From the NCBI RefSeq assembly GCF_024648825.1, contig NZ_JANBBE010000006.1:248001-312000 (forward strand): a stretch of DNA of 64,000 bases, given 5' to 3'. Both the position numbers and the translations under genes were made by a program. Origin of the DNA: Lentzea californiensis (lineage in GTDB: Bacteria; Actinomycetota; Actinomycetes; Mycobacteriales; Pseudonocardiaceae). The notes beneath the pieces are model-generated. The model had not been told where the DNA came from and did not search any database. It saw only the letters and a list, made by a program, of their open reading frames with translations. The first letter of the stretch is position 1. The number at the start of each line of letters is the position of its first letter. Shown piece by piece: positions 51,302 through 59,792 of this stretch.

Positions 51302-52549
51302 TCACCTGAGCGGGTCGAACTCGCGCAGGGCGGCGGGTTGCTTGCCGGTGGTGATCTGCTCCGCCAGCAACCGCCCGGTGACGGGACCCTGCGCCAGGCC
51401 CCACATGCCGTGCCCGCCGGCGACGTACACGCCTGGGATCCTGGTCGCGCCGATGAGCGCGCGGCCGTCCGGGGTGACCGGACGGGAACCCACCCAGACG
51501 TCGGTTCGGTCCTCCCACCGCACCCCGTCCAGCAACGGCCGCACGGAGGCGATGATCGCGTCCACCCGTGCCTCGTCCAGCGGCGCGTCCGGGTCGCGGA
51601 ACTCCATGGTGCCGGCGACTCGAAGCCCGCCCTGGTAAGGCGTGCACGCCACGCGCGCCTCCGGCAGGTAGATCGGCCCGTGGACCGGCTTCCGCACGGG
51701 CACGGTGAACGAGTACCCGCGCCCGGCACGGACCGGGGTGCGGACGCCGGCTCGTGCCGCGAGGCCCGGCAGCCAGGCGCCGGTGGCCACCACCGCCGCG
51801 TCGGCGGAGATCACGTCGTCCTTCGCCCGTACGACCACTCCGGCGTTGTCCGCGCGGACGCCGACCACCACGGAAGTGCGGATCGTGGCGCCACGGGCGA
51901 CCACTGCGCGGCCCAGCGCCTGGACGAACTCGCCAGGCGCGACGAAGCGCTGCCCGTCGATGCGCACACCGGCCGCGAGCGCGGACGACGCCAGCGGAAC
52001 CTGATCCCGCAGGTCCGCTGTGGACAGTTCCACGTGCTCGACCGGTTGTCCCGCCGCCGCAAGACGTTCCAGTTCGCGCAGAAGCGTCCGTGCCTGCCGG
52101 GCGGACGTGAAGGCGGCGGTGAACGGGGCGTCGACGGTGGGGGCCTCGACGCCGTTGGCGGTCAGCACGTCGTAGGCCTCGATGCTCTCCTCGTTGAGGG
52201 GGAGGTTCGCCTTCGCCACCCTGCTCCACGACGACCAGCGGCAGTGGGCGGCGAAGCGCGTCAGGAACGACCACAGCCCCGGATCGGCGGTCAGCGGGAT
52301 GTGCAGGGGTGCGGCCGGGTCGAACAGGGACCGCAGTCCGTAGCGCAGCACCGCCGGTTCGTTCAGCGGGATGGCGAGCCCCGGCGCGATCCACCCGGCG
52401 TTGCCCCAGGACGCGCCGGCCGCGAACCCGGTCCGGTCGACCACCGTGACCTCGACTCCGCGTTCCTGGAGGAACCACGCCGCCGCCAGGCCCACGACAC
52501 CCGCACCGACCACCACCGCTGAACGCGGACCGCCGTCAAGGCGTTCCAT
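51302..52549 (-). CDS. D-amino-acid dehydrogenase/DAO-family FAD oxidoreductase
   Basis: This 415-residue enzyme of the DadA/glycine-oxidase group has the FAD motif VVVGAGVVGLAAAWFLQERG near the start, the family segment GASWGNAGWIAPG, and a C-terminal RPVTPDGRALIGA with GGHGMWGLAQGP. It deaminates a D- or secondary amino acid to the keto acid. A PucR regulator lies 84 bases upstream on the same strand, a common pairing for amino-acid or purine nitrogen use. Exact substrate preference cannot be read here. Confidence 0.88.
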   Translation of the reverse strand: MERLDGGPRSAVVVGAGVVGLAAAWFLQERGVEVTVVDRTGFAAGASWGNAGWIAPGLAIPLNEPAVLRYGLRSLFDPAAPLHIPLTADPGLWSFLTRFAAHCRWSSWSRVAKANLPLNEESIEAYDVLTANGVEAPTVDAPFTAAFTSARQARTLLRELERLAAAGQPVEHVELSTADLRDQVPLASSALAAGVRIDGQRFVAPGEFVQALGRAVVARGATIRTSVVVGVRADNAGVVVRAKDDVISADAAVVATGAWLPGLAARAGVRTPVRAGRGYSFTVPVRKPVHGPIYLPEARVACTPYQGGLRVAGTMEFRDPDAPLDEARVDAIIASVRPLLDGVRWEDRTDVWVGSRPVTPDGRALIGATRIPGVYVAGGHGMWGLAQGPVTGRLLAEQITTGKQPAALREFDPLR

Positions 52550-52633
52550 CCCTGCCTCCTGTCATCGCTCGTCGCGACTCCAGGATGCTGCGGACACCGT
52601 CCGAACCGGTTGTTCAATCCCTACAATCAGCGG

Positions 52634-54181
52634 TCAGCGATTGTCGGTTTCCGACACCGTCGCCGCGAGGTCGATCGTCATCGCGACGCGTTTGGCGGGG
52701 TCGTCCAGGCCGAGGCTGGTCACGCCGGACATCTTCCGCAGCCGGTTGCGCACGGTGTTGCCGTGCACGCCGAGGCGTTCACCGGCGGCGGCCAGATCGC
52801 CCTGCGCCTCGAGCCAGGCCCGCAACGTCGCGACGTAGTCGGTGCCGTGTTCGCCGTCGTGCTTGCGCAGGTCGGCGACCGGCCCGCGGGCGGACGCCCG
52901 GCCGACCCGTGCGGCGGAGCGCAGACGCTGCAGCAGGATCTCGTCCCACGACTCGTCGTAGGCGGGCGGCGCCGTGTCCCCGGCCCGCATCTCGTGCAAC
53001 GCCAGGCACTCGTCCGCCTCCTGCCGGGCCGCGGGCAGGTCCTCAGGCTCGGCGACCGCGCTGATCCCCGCCGACATGGTGACGTTCTCCGGCAGCGCCG
53101 CCCTCAGCGCCACCAGCCAGCCCCGCGCCGCGCCGACCCGCTCGCCCGGCAGGACCGTGTAGATGCTGTTGCCCGCCAGCGCACTGCGCCCGGGCCGGGA
53201 CCAGCCGAATCCGGTGGTCGCCTGTTCGAAGGCCAGCAACACGGCCGCGTGCCGCTCATCTCCGACGTGCGCGCGCACCGCCACCACCCTGGCAGGCCCC
53301 GGCGGCAACCCGAGCTGGCTGATCACCGTCGCGGCGTCGGCCGTGCCCTCCAGCAGCCGGATCACCCACTCGGACTCCACCTGGCGTTCCAGGTCGGCGC
53401 TGGCCCGCAGCCGCAGCAGGTGCAACGCCACGATCCGGGCGCCATCGGTCAACGCGGTGCGCCGGGCACCCTCCAGAGGTGCCGGGCACGCCACCCAGAC
53501 CGCCCCCAGCAGCTCCCGGCCCACCCGGATCGCGACCACCATCCGCCCGGTCAGGCCGCGCGCGGGTTCCCCGGCGACGAAGAGCGGCTCGTCGGACGCC
53601 AGCAGGTGCGCCCGCACACCCGCCGCGTCGAACAACTCCCGCACCCACGCGGGCACCTGCCGTCCCATGATCGTTTCGAGCCTCGCCGCGTCGGCCTCCT
53701 CCTGCGGGCCCGAGTAGGCCAGCACGCGCGACAGCGGGTCCTCGATGGTCACGGCACCACCGGTCGCGGCGGCGAGGCTGTCGGCCAGGGCGAACAGGTC
53801 CGTGGGACCGCGCCCCGACTCGGTCTCCCGCCCCTCGAGCACCAGGCCGTAGACGACCCCCGCCAGCTGGCTCCACGACAGGGCCGGATCCGCCAGCATC
53901 ACCGCGACGCCCTCGGCCTCTCCCAGCGCGACGGCGTCCGCCAGGAGTTCCTCACCACCGCGGACGAGCACGACGACGGCACGCGCCGCCACCGCCGCAC
54001 GCACCGCCTCGGCCACCGGCCCGGCGCCCACGGCGAGGTACACGTCGCCCACTTCGGCACGGTCGTCCGCGGCGTCGCGCAGCACCACACCGCGCAGCTC
54101 GGCCGACCGCGGCACCGGACAGCAGCACAACCGGACGCCGTACCCGCCCAGCACGTTGACCAGACGGTCCAGCCTCACCAT
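52634..54181 (-). CDS. PucR-family transcriptional regulator
   Basis: This 515-residue regulator has an N-terminal PucR purine-catabolism-like domain (about 1-125), a GAF/GGDEF-like middle (about 150-400) and a C-terminal helix-turn-helix (about 440-510; GDLAAAGERLGVHGNTVRNRL). I use ATG 54181, which has GGGAG seven bases upstream; longer starts lack a site. It probably activates the oxidase gene directly downstream in response to an amino acid or purine-type ligand. Confidence 0.88.
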   Translation of the reverse strand: MVRLDRLVNVLGGYGVRLCCCPVPRSAELRGVVLRDAADDRAEVGDVYLAVGAGPVAEAVRAAVAARAVVVLVRGGEELLADAVALGEAEGVAVMLADPALSWSQLAGVVYGLVLEGRETESGRGPTDLFALADSLAAATGGAVTIEDPLSRVLAYSGPQEEADAARLETIMGRQVPAWVRELFDAAGVRAHLLASDEPLFVAGEPARGLTGRMVVAIRVGRELLGAVWVACPAPLEGARRTALTDGARIVALHLLRLRASADLERQVESEWVIRLLEGTADAATVISQLGLPPGPARVVAVRAHVGDERHAAVLLAFEQATTGFGWSRPGRSALAGNSIYTVLPGERVGAARGWLVALRAALPENVTMSAGISAVAEPEDLPAARQEADECLALHEMRAGDTAPPAYDESWDEILLQRLRSAARVGRASARGPVADLRKHDGEHGTDYVATLRAWLEAQGDLAAAGERLGVHGNTVRNRLRKMSGVTSLGLDDPAKRVAMTIDLAATVSETDNR

Positions 54182-54324
54182 CAGCAAGCTCCCTGTCCCA
54201 GCGCTGCCGCCACCGTAGATGCCGGGGCGGTGGGCAACACCTCCGGACGGGGGTCCCCGGATTGAACGCCGCGTCCACGGGAACACCCCGGTTCCAGATT
54301 CCATCGTCGACGAGGTGGCTGTAG

Positions 54325-55224
54325 ATGCCGGAAGACCAGTACGCGCAGCAGGACCCGAGGGACCAGTACCCGCGTCCCGGACGGCAGGAAGGGCAGGAGC
54401 AGGAACATCCCGGCACGGGCAGCGGCATGGACCCGGAGCCGGACCACGGCGAGCTGACCTATCGCGGCAGCGGGCGCCTGGCCGACCGCAAGGCCGTGAT
54501 CACCGGTGGCGACTCCGGCATCGGCCGCGCCGTGGCGCTCGCGTTCGCCCGCGAGGGGGCGGACGTGCTGCTGTCCTACCTCGAGGAGGAGCAGGCCGAC
54601 GCCGAACGCACCGCGGAACTCGTCGAGAAGGCCGGTCGGCAGGCCGTTCTGGTCCCCGGCGACCTGCGCACCGAGGAGGCCTGCCGGCACGTCGCCGAGC
54701 GCGCGCAGCAGGAGTTCGGGCGGATCGACGTCCTGGTCAACAACGCGGCCTACCAGATGGCGCAGGACGACGGCCTGCTCGGCATCACGACCGACCAGTT
54801 CGACCGCGTGCTCAAGACCAACGTGTACGCGATGTTCTGGCTGTGCAAGGCCGCCGTGCCGCTGATGCGCCCCGGCGCCACCATCATCAACACCTCGTCG
54901 ATCCAGGCGTTCCAGCCCTCCCCCGAGCTCCTGGACTACGCCGCCACCAAGGCCGCCATCGTCAACTTCACCAAGGCGCTGTCGGCCGACCTCATCGGCA
55001 AGGGCATCAGGGTCAACTCGGTCGCGCCCGGTCCCGTGTGGACCCCGCTGATCCCCGCGACCATGCCCGCCGAGAAGGTCGGCAGCTTCGGCGAGCAGAC
55101 ACCCATGGGACGCGCGGCGCAGCCGGCCGAACTCGCACCGGCGTACGTCTTCTTCGCGTCGCAGGAGTCGAGCTACGTCACCGGCGAGGTGCTCGGTGTC
55201 ACCGGCGGCCAGCCGCTGACCTGA
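54325..55224 (+). CDS. SDR-family oxidoreductase, general-stress-protein-39 type
   Basis: This 299-residue NAD(P)-dependent dehydrogenase has the long Pro/Gln/Asp-rich N-terminal tail (1-45) typical of the YhdF/GSP39-type SDRs. The cofactor motif is TGGDSGIG (about 59-66), then NNAAYQ, the catalytic Ser in NTSSIQAF and YAATK (Tyr and Lys). The substrate is unknown; relatives respond to general stress. It diverges from the PucR gene and is followed by three small genes on the same strand. Confidence 0.9.
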   Translation: MPEDQYAQQDPRDQYPRPGRQEGQEQEHPGTGSGMDPEPDHGELTYRGSGRLADRKAVITGGDSGIGRAVALAFAREGADVLLSYLEEEQADAERTAELVEKAGRQAVLVPGDLRTEEACRHVAERAQQEFGRIDVLVNNAAYQMAQDDGLLGITTDQFDRVLKTNVYAMFWLCKAAVPLMRPGATIINTSSIQAFQPSPELLDYAATKAAIVNFTKALSADLIGKGIRVNSVAPGPVWTPLIPATMPAEKVGSFGEQTPMGRAAQPAELAPAYVFFASQESSYVTGEVLGVTGGQPLT

Positions 55225-55254
55225 CGACCCCACATCCGACACCGAGGAGGCGCG

Positions 55255-55506
55255 ATGACCATCAACGACGACGACCTGCGGCGGTTGCTCGACTCGGACC
55301 TGCCCGACGCCGCGCTCGTGCTCGTCGAGGGCAGGGCCGAGGTGGTGGCGGCGCGGGACCTCGACACCGACGAGTTCCGCGGAGCGCTGCAGGTGACGAC
55401 GCGCGAGGACCTCCGCTCCCGCTTCGCCGGTCCTCATGTCAGCGGACCCGAGCTCAGGTGGATCGCCGCGACGCTCGGCTCCACCGTGGACAACCTGGGC
55501 GGCTGA
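55255..55506 (+). CDS. Small conserved-looking acidic protein
   Basis: This 83-residue protein begins MTINDDDLRRLLDSDLPDA and contains the beta-strand-like LVLVEGRAEVVAA and a C-terminal SGPELRWIAATLGSTVDNLGG. It has no signal peptide or Cys. GAGGAGG precedes the ATG. It lies 30 bases after the SDR gene and one base before the next, so it is probably in the same stress-type operon. Function unknown. Confidence 0.65.
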   Translation: MTINDDDLRRLLDSDLPDAALVLVEGRAEVVAARDLDTDEFRGALQVTTREDLRSRFAGPHVSGPELRWIAATLGSTVDNLGG

Positions 55507-55507
55507 C

Positions 55508-55819
55508 GTGAGCTCGTCCCAGCGCGGCATGCCCTCCGTGGCGGCGTCGAGCACGTGGCGCGACGAGGACGGCGTCCGGCAACCCGCCGGTGACGTCCAC
55601 GCCTGGTGGCCCGGCACGAACCAGACGCTCTGCGGCACGCCGCTGAGCCGCGCCCGGCTGGACCGGTTCCAGCACGTGCTGTGGGCGGACGCGGTGTGGG
55701 TGGAGGGAACCGCCGAACCCGGCGCGCCGGTCATGGCGCTGTGCCACCGGTGCGCCGCGGCCTCACGTCCGCGGCGCACCGCCGACGGTCGCGGCCGTCG
55801 GACGGCTCGGCGCGCCTGA
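55508..55819 (+). CDS. Small Cys-containing protein of unknown function
   Basis: This 103-residue product starts at GTG 55508, one base after the previous stop; an ATG at 55529 is an alternative. The core has WWPGTNQTLCGTPLSRARL and ALCHRC, so three Cys and a His that could bind zinc. The C-terminus is Arg-rich. Similar small proteins with a TLCG and CxxC pair occur in actinobacteria, but I cannot name the family. Confidence 0.6.
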   Translation: MSSSQRGMPSVAASSTWRDEDGVRQPAGDVHAWWPGTNQTLCGTPLSRARLDRFQHVLWADAVWVEGTAEPGAPVMALCHRCAAASRPRRTADGRGRRTARRA

Positions 55820-55820
55820 C

Positions 55821-55842
55821 CGGCGCCGGCGCCGGCGCCGGC
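55821..55842. repeat. Short CGGCGC tandem repeat
   Basis: The 6-base unit CGGCGC is repeated 3.7 times directly after the stop at 55819. It is self-complementary and could fold as a hairpin, or be a simple slippage tract. Confidence 0.5.
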
Positions 55843-55866
55843 AACAGACCCGAGCATGATGGGGAC

Positions 55867-56067
55867 ATGACTGAACCGGACTACACCGAGGACGGCGTGC
55901 CGACGTTCGACTTCGTCCGAGACAAGATCGAGGGCCGGCACCTCACCACCGAGGCCACCGCCGAACTGGTCGGCGACCCGCAGAACACCCAGGACCAGTT
56001 CGACCAGCGCGAAGAGGCGGGCCGGGACCGCCTGGAGGAGATCCGCCGGTCGCTGCGCGGCGAGTGA
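55867..56067 (+). CDS. Small acidic protein of unknown function
   Basis: This 66-residue, strongly acidic and polar product starts MTEPDYTEDGVPTFDFVRDKIE and ends with helical, Glu/Arg-rich EEAGRDRLEEIRRSL. It has no Cys, signal peptide or membrane segment. A GGGGA site lies close before the ATG. It may be a small stress-type protein, given the SDR and small genes upstream. Confidence 0.55.
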   Translation: MTEPDYTEDGVPTFDFVRDKIEGRHLTTEATAELVGDPQNTQDQFDQREEAGRDRLEEIRRSLRGE

Positions 56068-56085
56068 CGCGAAGCCCGGAGATGA

Positions 56086-56559
56086 TCACCGTGTGGTCCA
56101 CACCTTCTCGCGGTCGCGCTTCATCGGCGGGATCTTGAAGTTCGCGTACGAGTACTTGCCGGTGATCGCACCGCCGGCGTCGAAGTGGAAGACGTCCATC
56201 CCCTGCCAGACCATCCGGGAGCCGTACCGCAGAAGCCCGAGCAGCCTCAGGAGCGGGTAGACGCCACGGGCACGCGGCCCGGAGATGTCGATCCGGCACG
56301 CCCAGCGGATCGCCGCGCGGCGACCGGACTCGTCGACCAGCTTGTCGTGGACGTCGAAGCGCATCGCGCCGTACCTGCCGGCGAACTGGGGCGCGAACTC
56401 CGCACGGATGGCGGCCCTGCCCTGGTGCTTCGCGCCGTCGCCGGGCTCGTACTCGGCGTCGTCGGCGAAGAACTCCATGACGCGGTCGAGGTCGTTGTCG
56501 TTGAAGGCCTCGACGAACTCGTCGACCGTCGTGGACAGGGAGCGGGGGTGCTGCGTCAT
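56086..56559 (-). CDS. NTF2-like/SnoaL-type protein (nuclear-transport-factor-2 fold)
   Basis: This 157-residue protein shows the fold pattern TVDEFVEAFNDNDLDRVMEFFADDAEYEPGDG, in part, and later WQGMDVFHFDAGGAITGKYSY, the usual end strand of ketosteroid-isomerase-like proteins. The function may be isomerase, hydratase or binding. It diverges from the TetR gene at 56654 across a 94-base gap holding a palindrome, so it is probably controlled by that repressor. Confidence 0.8.
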   Translation of the reverse strand: MTQHPRSLSTTVDEFVEAFNDNDLDRVMEFFADDAEYEPGDGAKHQGRAAIRAEFAPQFAGRYGAMRFDVHDKLVDESGRRAAIRWACRIDISGPRARGVYPLLRLLGLLRYGSRMVWQGMDVFHFDAGGAITGKYSYANFKIPPMKRDREKVWTTR

Positions 56560-56603
56560 GGAGCGTGACCTTCCCGAGCGGTGGTGGCGTGGTGGCACAC
56601 ACT

Positions 56604-56621
56604 AAAGGAACACCGTTCTTT
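56604..56621. promoter_or_regulatory. Operator-like palindrome between SnoaL-like and tetR genes
   Basis: AAAGGAAC (56604-56611), two bases, CGTTCTTT (56614-56621) is an imperfect inverted repeat in an unusually AT-rich patch of the divergent promoter. It is a plausible TetR binding site. Confidence 0.45.
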
Positions 56622-56653
56622 TAACCTAAAGGGCCTGGTAGGATGCTTGTCGT

Positions 56654-57316
56654 ATGGACGCGTCGTTCCGCCGGGCACGGCACCCGGAGCAGAAGGAGCA
56701 GCGGCGGGAGGCGATCCTCGCCGCCGCCCGCGACCTCGCCCTCGACGTCGGCGTGGCCCGGGTCAGCCTCGGTGACATCGCGACCGCCGTCGGGCTCGTG
56801 AAGTCCAACGTGCTGCGGTACTTCGGCACCCGCGAGGAGATCTACCTGCAGCTCACCATGAGCAACGGCACCGACTGGGCCGAGGCGGCGGGCGACCGGC
56901 TGGCGGCCGCGTCGGGCATCGACCAGATGGCCGCCGCGCTCGCGGACTCCTTCGCCGAACGGCCGCTGTACTGCGACCTGGTCAGCCACGCGGAGACGAT
57001 GCTGGAGCACAACGTCTCGCTCGAGGTCCTGCACACCTACAAGCTGTGGGCGATCGGCATGTACGCACGGGTCGGTGAGCAGATCGTCGCCGCCTGCCCG
57101 GAGCTGTCGGGACGGGAGGGCGCCTCCGTGGTCTTCGCCGCCGGGGCGTTCGTCGGCCGGCTCCACCCGATCACCCGGCCGCCGGCCACGCTGGCCGAGC
57201 TCTACGCCAGGGAGCCCGCGATCGCGGCCGTGTTCCCGCCGTTCCGCCCGGCGCTGCGGCGCTTCATCGCCGCGACCGCCGCGGGCCTGCCTGCCGTTCG
57301 AGGCGAATCACCGTAG
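56654..57316 (+). CDS. TetR-family regulator
   Basis: This 220-residue repressor has its helix-turn-helix at about residues 34-58 (VSLGDIATAVGLVKSNVLRYF) and a C-terminal domain with the pattern seen in YcdC/RutR-like TetR proteins (LERPLYCDLVSH-like). The LVKSNVLRYF recognition helix is typical of that group. It most likely controls the divergent SnoaL-like gene and itself. Confidence 0.87.
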   Translation: MDASFRRARHPEQKEQRREAILAAARDLALDVGVARVSLGDIATAVGLVKSNVLRYFGTREEIYLQLTMSNGTDWAEAAGDRLAAASGIDQMAAALADSFAERPLYCDLVSHAETMLEHNVSLEVLHTYKLWAIGMYARVGEQIVAACPELSGREGASVVFAAGAFVGRLHPITRPPATLAELYAREPAIAAVFPPFRPALRRFIAATAAGLPAVRGESP

Positions 57317-57349
57317 CGACGAGTTGTCCCTGCAGTTCAACAGTGTTCA

Positions 57350-57365
57350 ATCAACGTGGATTGAT
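57350..57365 (+). promoter_or_regulatory. ArsR-type operator before the arsenate reductase fusion
   Basis: ATCAA (57350-57354), six bases, TTGAT (57361-57365) is an inverted repeat of the kind bound by ArsR/SmtB repressors. It ends 14 bases before the GTG at 57380, so it overlaps the transcription start region. Confidence 0.55.
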
Positions 57366-57379
57366 GTAGTTTCGGGCGC

Positions 57380-58147
57380 GTGACCACCGACCGCCGAACT
57401 GCGGGGGCGCCGCCGTTCCTCCGCCTCGCCGGGGAGCCGCTGCGCTGGGACCTGCTGCGCGAGCTGGCCCGGAGCGACCAGCGGGTCGGTGATCTGGTCA
57501 CCGCCGTGGGCCAGCCGCAGAACCTGGTGTCCTACCACCTGCGCAAGCTGCGTTCCGGCGGCTTGGTCACCGGTCGCCGCAGCTCCGCCGACGGCCGTGA
57601 CACCTACTACCGCCTCGACCTCGGCCGCTGCGCGGAACTGCTCGCCGGCACGGGGAAGGGCCTGCACCCGGCCTTGGAGCTCCTTCCACCGCCACCGCCG
57701 CCGGAAGGAGCGGTCCGCGGCAGGGTCCTGTTCCTGTGCACCGGCAACAGCGCTCGTTCCCAGATGGCCGAAGCGCTCCTGCGCCGCCGCGCGCCGCAGG
57801 TCGAGGTCATGAGTGCGGGCAGCCATCCGAAACCGCTGCACCCGAACGCCGTCGCGGTGATGCGCGAGTACGGCATCGACCTGTCCGGGCATCGCGGCAA
57901 ACACCTCGGCGAGTTCGCCGGGCAGCGCTTCGACCACGTCATCAGCCTCTGCGACAAGGTCAGGGAGGTGTGCCCGGAGTTCCCCGGCCATCCCGGCCCC
58001 GTGCACTGGAGCATGCCCGACCCGTCCGCGGCGGGTGACACCCCCGAGGCCTGTCACGCCGCCTTCAGCCGCGCGGCGGAGGAGCTGTCGACCCGAATCG
58101 GGTTCCTGCTGCAGAACCTCGCCCACTCCCAGGAGACACGATCATGA
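57380..58147 (+). CDS. ArsR repressor fused to arsenate reductase (LMW-phosphatase type)
   Basis: This 255-residue fusion has an N-terminal winged helix of the ArsR family (about 10-95; NLVSYHLRKLRSGGLVTGRR). A Pro-rich linker leads to a low-molecular-weight-phosphatase/ArsC domain (about 112-250) with catalytic Cys120 in LCTGNSARS and the acid loop in HWSMPDPSA. The sensor and the enzyme are thus one chain. The ArsR half shows no clear CxC metal site, so what it senses is open. GTG 57380 overlaps nothing upstream; ATGA joins it to the VOC gene. Confidence 0.85.
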   Translation: MTTDRRTAGAPPFLRLAGEPLRWDLLRELARSDQRVGDLVTAVGQPQNLVSYHLRKLRSGGLVTGRRSSADGRDTYYRLDLGRCAELLAGTGKGLHPALELLPPPPPPEGAVRGRVLFLCTGNSARSQMAEALLRRRAPQVEVMSAGSHPKPLHPNAVAVMREYGIDLSGHRGKHLGEFAGQRFDHVISLCDKVREVCPEFPGHPGPVHWSMPDPSAAGDTPEACHAAFSRAAEELSTRIGFLLQNLAHSQETRS

Positions 58148-58524
58148 CCGAGGACTTCGCGCACGTGCGCTACCTGGTCGACGACGTCCAGGCCGCCATC
58201 GACTTCTACACCGCTCATCTCGGGTTCACCCTGCGCTCGTCGGCGGCTCCGGCCTTCGCCGATGTCGTGCGCGGGCCGTTGCGACTGTTGCTGTCCGGCC
58301 CGGCGAGCTCCGGCGGGCGTCCCATGCCGGACGGTGAGGTCCCCCGGGCAGGGGGCTGGAACCGGATTCACCTGGTCGTGGACGACCTGGACGCCGAGAT
58401 CGACCGGCTGCGCCAGGCCGGGGTCCGCTTCCGCAACGACGTCGTCACCGGGCCCGGCGGCAGTCAGGTCCTGCTGGTCGATCCCGCCGGCAACTTCGTC
58501 GAACTCTTCGAGCCGCGCCGGTGA
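58144..58524 (+). CDS. VOC/glyoxalase-family protein
   Basis: This 126-residue protein carries the paired beta-alpha-beta-beta-beta units of the vicinal-oxygen-chelate fold. It begins FAHVRYLVDDVQAAIDFYTAHLGF and repeats at NRIHLVVDDLDAEIDRLRQAG, ending GNFVELFEP. His and Glu at the usual metal positions are present. Such proteins in arsenic operons can act on organoarsenicals (ArsI) or antibiotics. The Cys pair of ArsI is not seen here, so the assignment stays general. It overlaps both neighbours by four bases. Confidence 0.87.
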   Translation: MTEDFAHVRYLVDDVQAAIDFYTAHLGFTLRSSAAPAFADVVRGPLRLLLSGPASSGGRPMPDGEVPRAGGWNRIHLVVDDLDAEIDRLRQAGVRFRNDVVTGPGGSQVLLVDPAGNFVELFEPRR

Positions 58525-59792
58525 CCGCACCGCGGCTGGCCCGGCGACTGGGCACGAGGGACGCGGTGGTCATCGGCCTCGGCTCGATGATCGGCGCCGG
58601 GGTCTTCGCCGCCTTCGGCCCCGCCGCGCGGGCCGCCGGAACGGGGTTGCTGATCGGCCTGGTGATCGCGGCCGTCATCGCCTACTGCAACGCCACCGCC
58701 TCCGCGCAGCTCGCCGCGACCTACCCGACGTCCGGCGGCACCTACGTCTACGGCCGCGAACAGCTCGGCCACTGGTGGGGGTTCACCGCGGGCTGGGGCT
58801 TCGTCGTCGGCAAGACCGCGTCCTGCGCCGCGATGGCACTCACGTTCGCCACCTACGCCGTCCCCGGCCCGTGGTGGGCACAACGGCTCGTCGCCGTGGC
58901 GGGGGTGATCGGTCTCGCGGCGCTCAACTACCGCGGTGTCACCAGAACCGCCGCCCTCACCCGCGTCCTCGTCACCGCCACGCTGGTCGCCCTCGCGACC
59001 ATCGTCGCCGGCATCGCGGCCGGAGGCGGGGCGAACACCGGCAACCTCGGCGGCTGGCACGCCCTGGGCACGGGCGGGATCTACGGCACGCTGCAGGCCG
59101 CCGGGCTGCTCTTCTTCGCCTTCGCGGGGTTCGCCCGCATCGCGACCATGGGCGAGGAGGTCCGCGACCCGCAGCGCACCATCCCGCGTGCCATCCCGAT
59201 CGCCCTGGGCATCACGGTGGTGGTCTACGTCCTCGTCGGCGGTGCCGCGCTGCTCGCCGCGGGTCCCGACCGCCTCGCCGCCGCCACGGCGCCGCTGACC
59301 GAGGCCGTCACGGCGGCCGGTTCACCCGGTCTGGCCCCGGTCGTTCGCGTCGGCGGGGCGCTGGCCAGTCTCGGCGCGCTCCTGGCGCTCATCGCCGGCG
59401 TCGGCCGGACCACCCTGGCCATGGCCCGCAACCACGACCTGCCCCACTGGCTGGCCGCCGTCCATCCCCGGCACCAGGTGCCCCACCACGCCGAGATCGC
59501 GCTCGCGGTCGTCGTCGGTGTTCTCGTGTTCACCACCGACCTGCGGTCCGTGATCGGGTTCTCGTCGTTCGGCGTGCTGGTCTACTACCTCGTCGCCAAC
59601 CTCTCCGCCGCGCGCCAGCCGGACGAGCAACGCCGCTGGCCCCGCGCGCTCAACGTCCTCGGTGCCGCCGGCTGCGTCACGCTCGTCGCGACCCTGCCCC
59701 CGTCCTCCGTGATCACCGGACTGGTGATGTTCGCCGTGGGTCTTCTGGGGCGGCTGTTCGTGCTGCGGGCGCGTCAACGGCGGGCCGAGTAG
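58521..59792 (+). CDS. APC-family amino-acid permease
   Basis: This 423-residue membrane protein has about 12 hydrophobic segments and the APC signature in helix 1, GLGSMIGAGVFAAFGPAARAAG, with the unwound glycine stretch for substrate. GTG 58521 overlaps the VOC stop (GTGA). Placement behind arsenate reductase and VOC genes is odd; it may export or import an amino acid linked to the detoxification unit. The 3' end overlaps the convergent hydrolase by 19 bases. Confidence 0.88.
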   Translation: MTAPRLARRLGTRDAVVIGLGSMIGAGVFAAFGPAARAAGTGLLIGLVIAAVIAYCNATASAQLAATYPTSGGTYVYGREQLGHWWGFTAGWGFVVGKTASCAAMALTFATYAVPGPWWAQRLVAVAGVIGLAALNYRGVTRTAALTRVLVTATLVALATIVAGIAAGGGANTGNLGGWHALGTGGIYGTLQAAGLLFFAFAGFARIATMGEEVRDPQRTIPRAIPIALGITVVVYVLVGGAALLAAGPDRLAAATAPLTEAVTAAGSPGLAPVVRVGGALASLGALLALIAGVGRTTLAMARNHDLPHWLAAVHPRHQVPHHAEIALAVVVGVLVFTTDLRSVIGFSSFGVLVYYLVANLSAARQPDEQRRWPRALNVLGAAGCVTLVATLPPSSVITGLVMFAVGLLGRLFVLRARQRRAE

